DNA from: Leptotrichia wadei
Lineage (GTDB): Bacteria > Fusobacteriota > Fusobacteriia > Fusobacteriales > Leptotrichiaceae
Length of the DNA: 64,000 nucleotides
Assembly (NCBI RefSeq): GCF_007990445.1
Contig: NZ_AP019841.1
Location: forward strand, 682,001 to 746,000
Direction: 5' to 3'
In this document: positions 62,806-64,000 of the stretch, piece after piece
Position numbering within the stretch: position 1 is the first letter of the stretch
Layout: each line of letters begins with the position of its first letter
Made by a program: the position numbers and the translations under genes
The notes under the pieces: model-generated
The model's input: only the letters and a program-made list of their open reading frames with translations
What the model was told of the DNA's origin: nothing
The model's database searches: none

Positions 62806-63933
62806 TTAATTATAATTTTTTTGCAAAAATTCTATTCCCACATTTTCGCCATAAACATTATATTTCACATTTTTCAAAATTACAGCTTCATCCATTTTTT
62901 CCCTATCAAATCCCGCAATAAAAGACTTTCCTTTTTCATCGCCCAAAATTTTATTGGCAATAAAAATTTCTCCAGCGTCAATTACATTTTCTTCAAATGC
63001 CTGTGAAATAAGTGATTGTCCACCTTCCAGCAAAATTGAATCAATTCCAATTTCTCCAATTTTACGAAGAATTTCTTTAAAGCTAAATTTTGTGCCATTT
63101 AAAAATACAAATTTAACTTTATTATTTTTAGAAAAATCCAGCTGCTTTTCAGAATTTTCATTATTTTTTGATGTGACAATTATTGTCTTTTCATCGCTAT
63201 TTTCTTTAATAATATTGTGATTCTTTCCAGTTTTAAAATGTGGGTCAATAATGATTCTATATGGATTTATACCGTTTCCAACTCTTGCAGTAAGACTTGG
63301 ATTGTCAGCTAAAACCGTATTTATTCCAACCATAATTCCCATAAATTTATTTCGATAAAACTGAACTTTTTCACGAGCAGTTTCATTTGTAATCCATTTG
63401 GAATTTCCTGTCTTTGTAGCAATTTTCCCATCTAAAGTTATCGCACATTTTAAAAACAAATACGGAATTTTTGTCATAATATATTTAAAAAATACTTGAT
63501 TAATTTTATCGCATTCACTTTTCAAAACATTTTCACGCACTTCAATCCCAGCATTTCTTAATATTTGCACACCTTTTCCAGCCACTTTCGGATTTGGGTC
63601 AGATGAGCCAATAACACATCTTTTTAGTCCCATTTTCACAATTTTTTCAGAACAAGGCGGTGTTTTTCCATAATGCGAACACGGTTCCAATGTGACATAA
63701 ATCGTTGCATTTGACAAATCGTTTGAATTTTGAGCAGCTTCTTCCAAAGCGTAAACTTCAGCATGAGGCCCTCCAAAATATTTATGATAGCCAGTTCCAA
63801 TAACTTTTCCATCTTGAACAACAACCGCTCCGACCATTGGATTAGGATTTACCGCTCCAGCTCCTTTTTTTGCCAATTCGATTGCCGTTTGCATATATTT
63901 TTCATCAATTTCATTATTTTTATTTGTAGACAT
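62806..63933 (-). CDS. ribD: Riboflavin synthesis RibD (deaminase / reductase)
   Basis: A 375-residue bifunctional enzyme. The N-terminal zinc deaminase has GGPHAEVYALEEA and VTLEPCSHYGKTPPCSEKIV. The C-terminal reductase (about 150-370) has FLKCAITLDGKIATKTGNSK, WITNE and ILLEGGQSLISQAFEENVID. It is the first rib gene in the window. ATG 63933 is preceded on the minus strand by AAAAGGAAA. Confidence 0.94.
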   Translation of the reverse strand: MSTNKNNEIDEKYMQTAIELAKKGAGAVNPNPMVGAVVVQDGKVIGTGYHKYFGGPHAEVYALEEAAQNSNDLSNATIYVTLEPCSHYGKTPPCSEKIVKMGLKRCVIGSSDPNPKVAGKGVQILRNAGIEVRENVLKSECDKINQVFFKYIMTKIPYLFLKCAITLDGKIATKTGNSKWITNETAREKVQFYRNKFMGIMVGINTVLADNPSLTARVGNGINPYRIIIDPHFKTGKNHNIIKENSDEKTIIVTSKNNENSEKQLDFSKNNKVKFVFLNGTKFSFKEILRKIGEIGIDSILLEGGQSLISQAFEENVIDAGEIFIANKILGDEKGKSFIAGFDREKMDEAVILKNVKYNVYGENVGIEFLQKNYN

Positions 63934-64000
63934 AATTTTAATTTTCCTTTTTATAAATAAAATTATTAGATGTGTTTGATAATCTAATGTTTTTTATTTT
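63934..64000 (-). promoter_or_regulatory. ribD leader with hairpin (cut by window edge)
   Basis: On the minus strand ATTAGAT and ATCTAAT (about 63969-63990) form a 7-bp hairpin followed by AATTTTATTT. It could be the expression platform of an upstream FMN riboswitch, which is common before rib genes, but the aptamer would lie beyond the window and cannot be seen. Confidence 0.3.

Noticed and set aside
1-64000. CRISPR array or tRNA/rRNA genes
   Set aside because: No regularly spaced direct repeats and no tRNA-like cloverleaf or rRNA stretches were seen on reading the gaps between genes.

Overview
The window is AT-rich, densely coding chromosomal DNA from a Gram-negative bacterium. It carries lipid A/LPS-core genes (gmhA, waaA, an lpxL-like acyltransferase) and several lipoproteins, alongside Firmicutes-like genes (rny, ymdB-type phosphoesterase, type III glutamine synthetase). 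This mix and the protein character suggest a Fusobacteriota member close to Leptotrichia. That assignment is inferred from family resemblance, not from a database search.

Layout. 1-2.1 kb: arginine biosynthesis (3' end of argD, a small secreted protein, argF). 2.2-3.7 kb: a decayed ISLre2-type insertion sequence with intact ends. 3.8-9.9 kb: a small membrane protein, then the replication genes dnaX, rplI and dnaB. dnaB is split by a 1.89-kb IStron, a self-splicing group I intron carrying a TnpB nuclease gene. 10-15.5 kb: U32 protein, a two-component system and glmM. 15.6-24.2 kb: divergent nitrogen-assimilation block, glnN (-) and gltB-gltD (+). 24.3-30.6 kb: C26 glutamine-amidotransferase-like hydrolase, LysR regulator, gmhA, MliC-like lysozyme inhibitor, cardiolipin synthase, truB. 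30.6-38 kb: an unusual phage-polymerase-like exonuclease, ruvC, trmL, thyA-folA, a TetR regulator, a DUF374 acyltransferase, metG. 38.3-45.9 kb: Sel1 and thioredoxin-like lipoproteins, rpsO, lpxL-like, a lipoprotein, rny, ymdB-like, prmA. 46.2-54.9 kb: cmk, HU, waaA, trmB, a protein-lysine-methyltransferase-like gene, mscS-like, an MBL hydrolase, dtd, an NlpC/P60 lipoprotein. 55-59.2 kb: asd, a fused binding-protein/permease amino-acid ABC transporter with its ATPase, a cytoplasmic SurA-like protein. 59.5-64 kb (-): gldA and the riboflavin genes ribD-ribE-ribBA.

The most interesting element is the IStron in dnaB. Removing 7546-9435 rejoins the helicase frame exactly at Walker B. P1 pairing with the 5' exon, the Q/R/S core elements and a GNRA-capped P9-like hairpin are all visible. 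A 32-position helix (8017-8048 with 9378-9409) would fold the whole tnpB gene out as a loop and bring the 3' splice site to the ribozyme. The same 3' end should encode the TnpB guide RNA, whose guide would be dnaB exon 2. The cell's replicative helicase therefore appears to depend on splicing, while the element carries a nuclease programmed against the intron-free allele.

Other points worth attention: a dispersed about 100-bp hairpin repeat with GTTCGATAAC ends; a solitary IS200/IS605-like end after the HU gene; a possible leaderless upstream ORF before glnN that repeats the start of the glnN gene; and a purine-rich simple repeat in the ribosome-binding region of ribBA.
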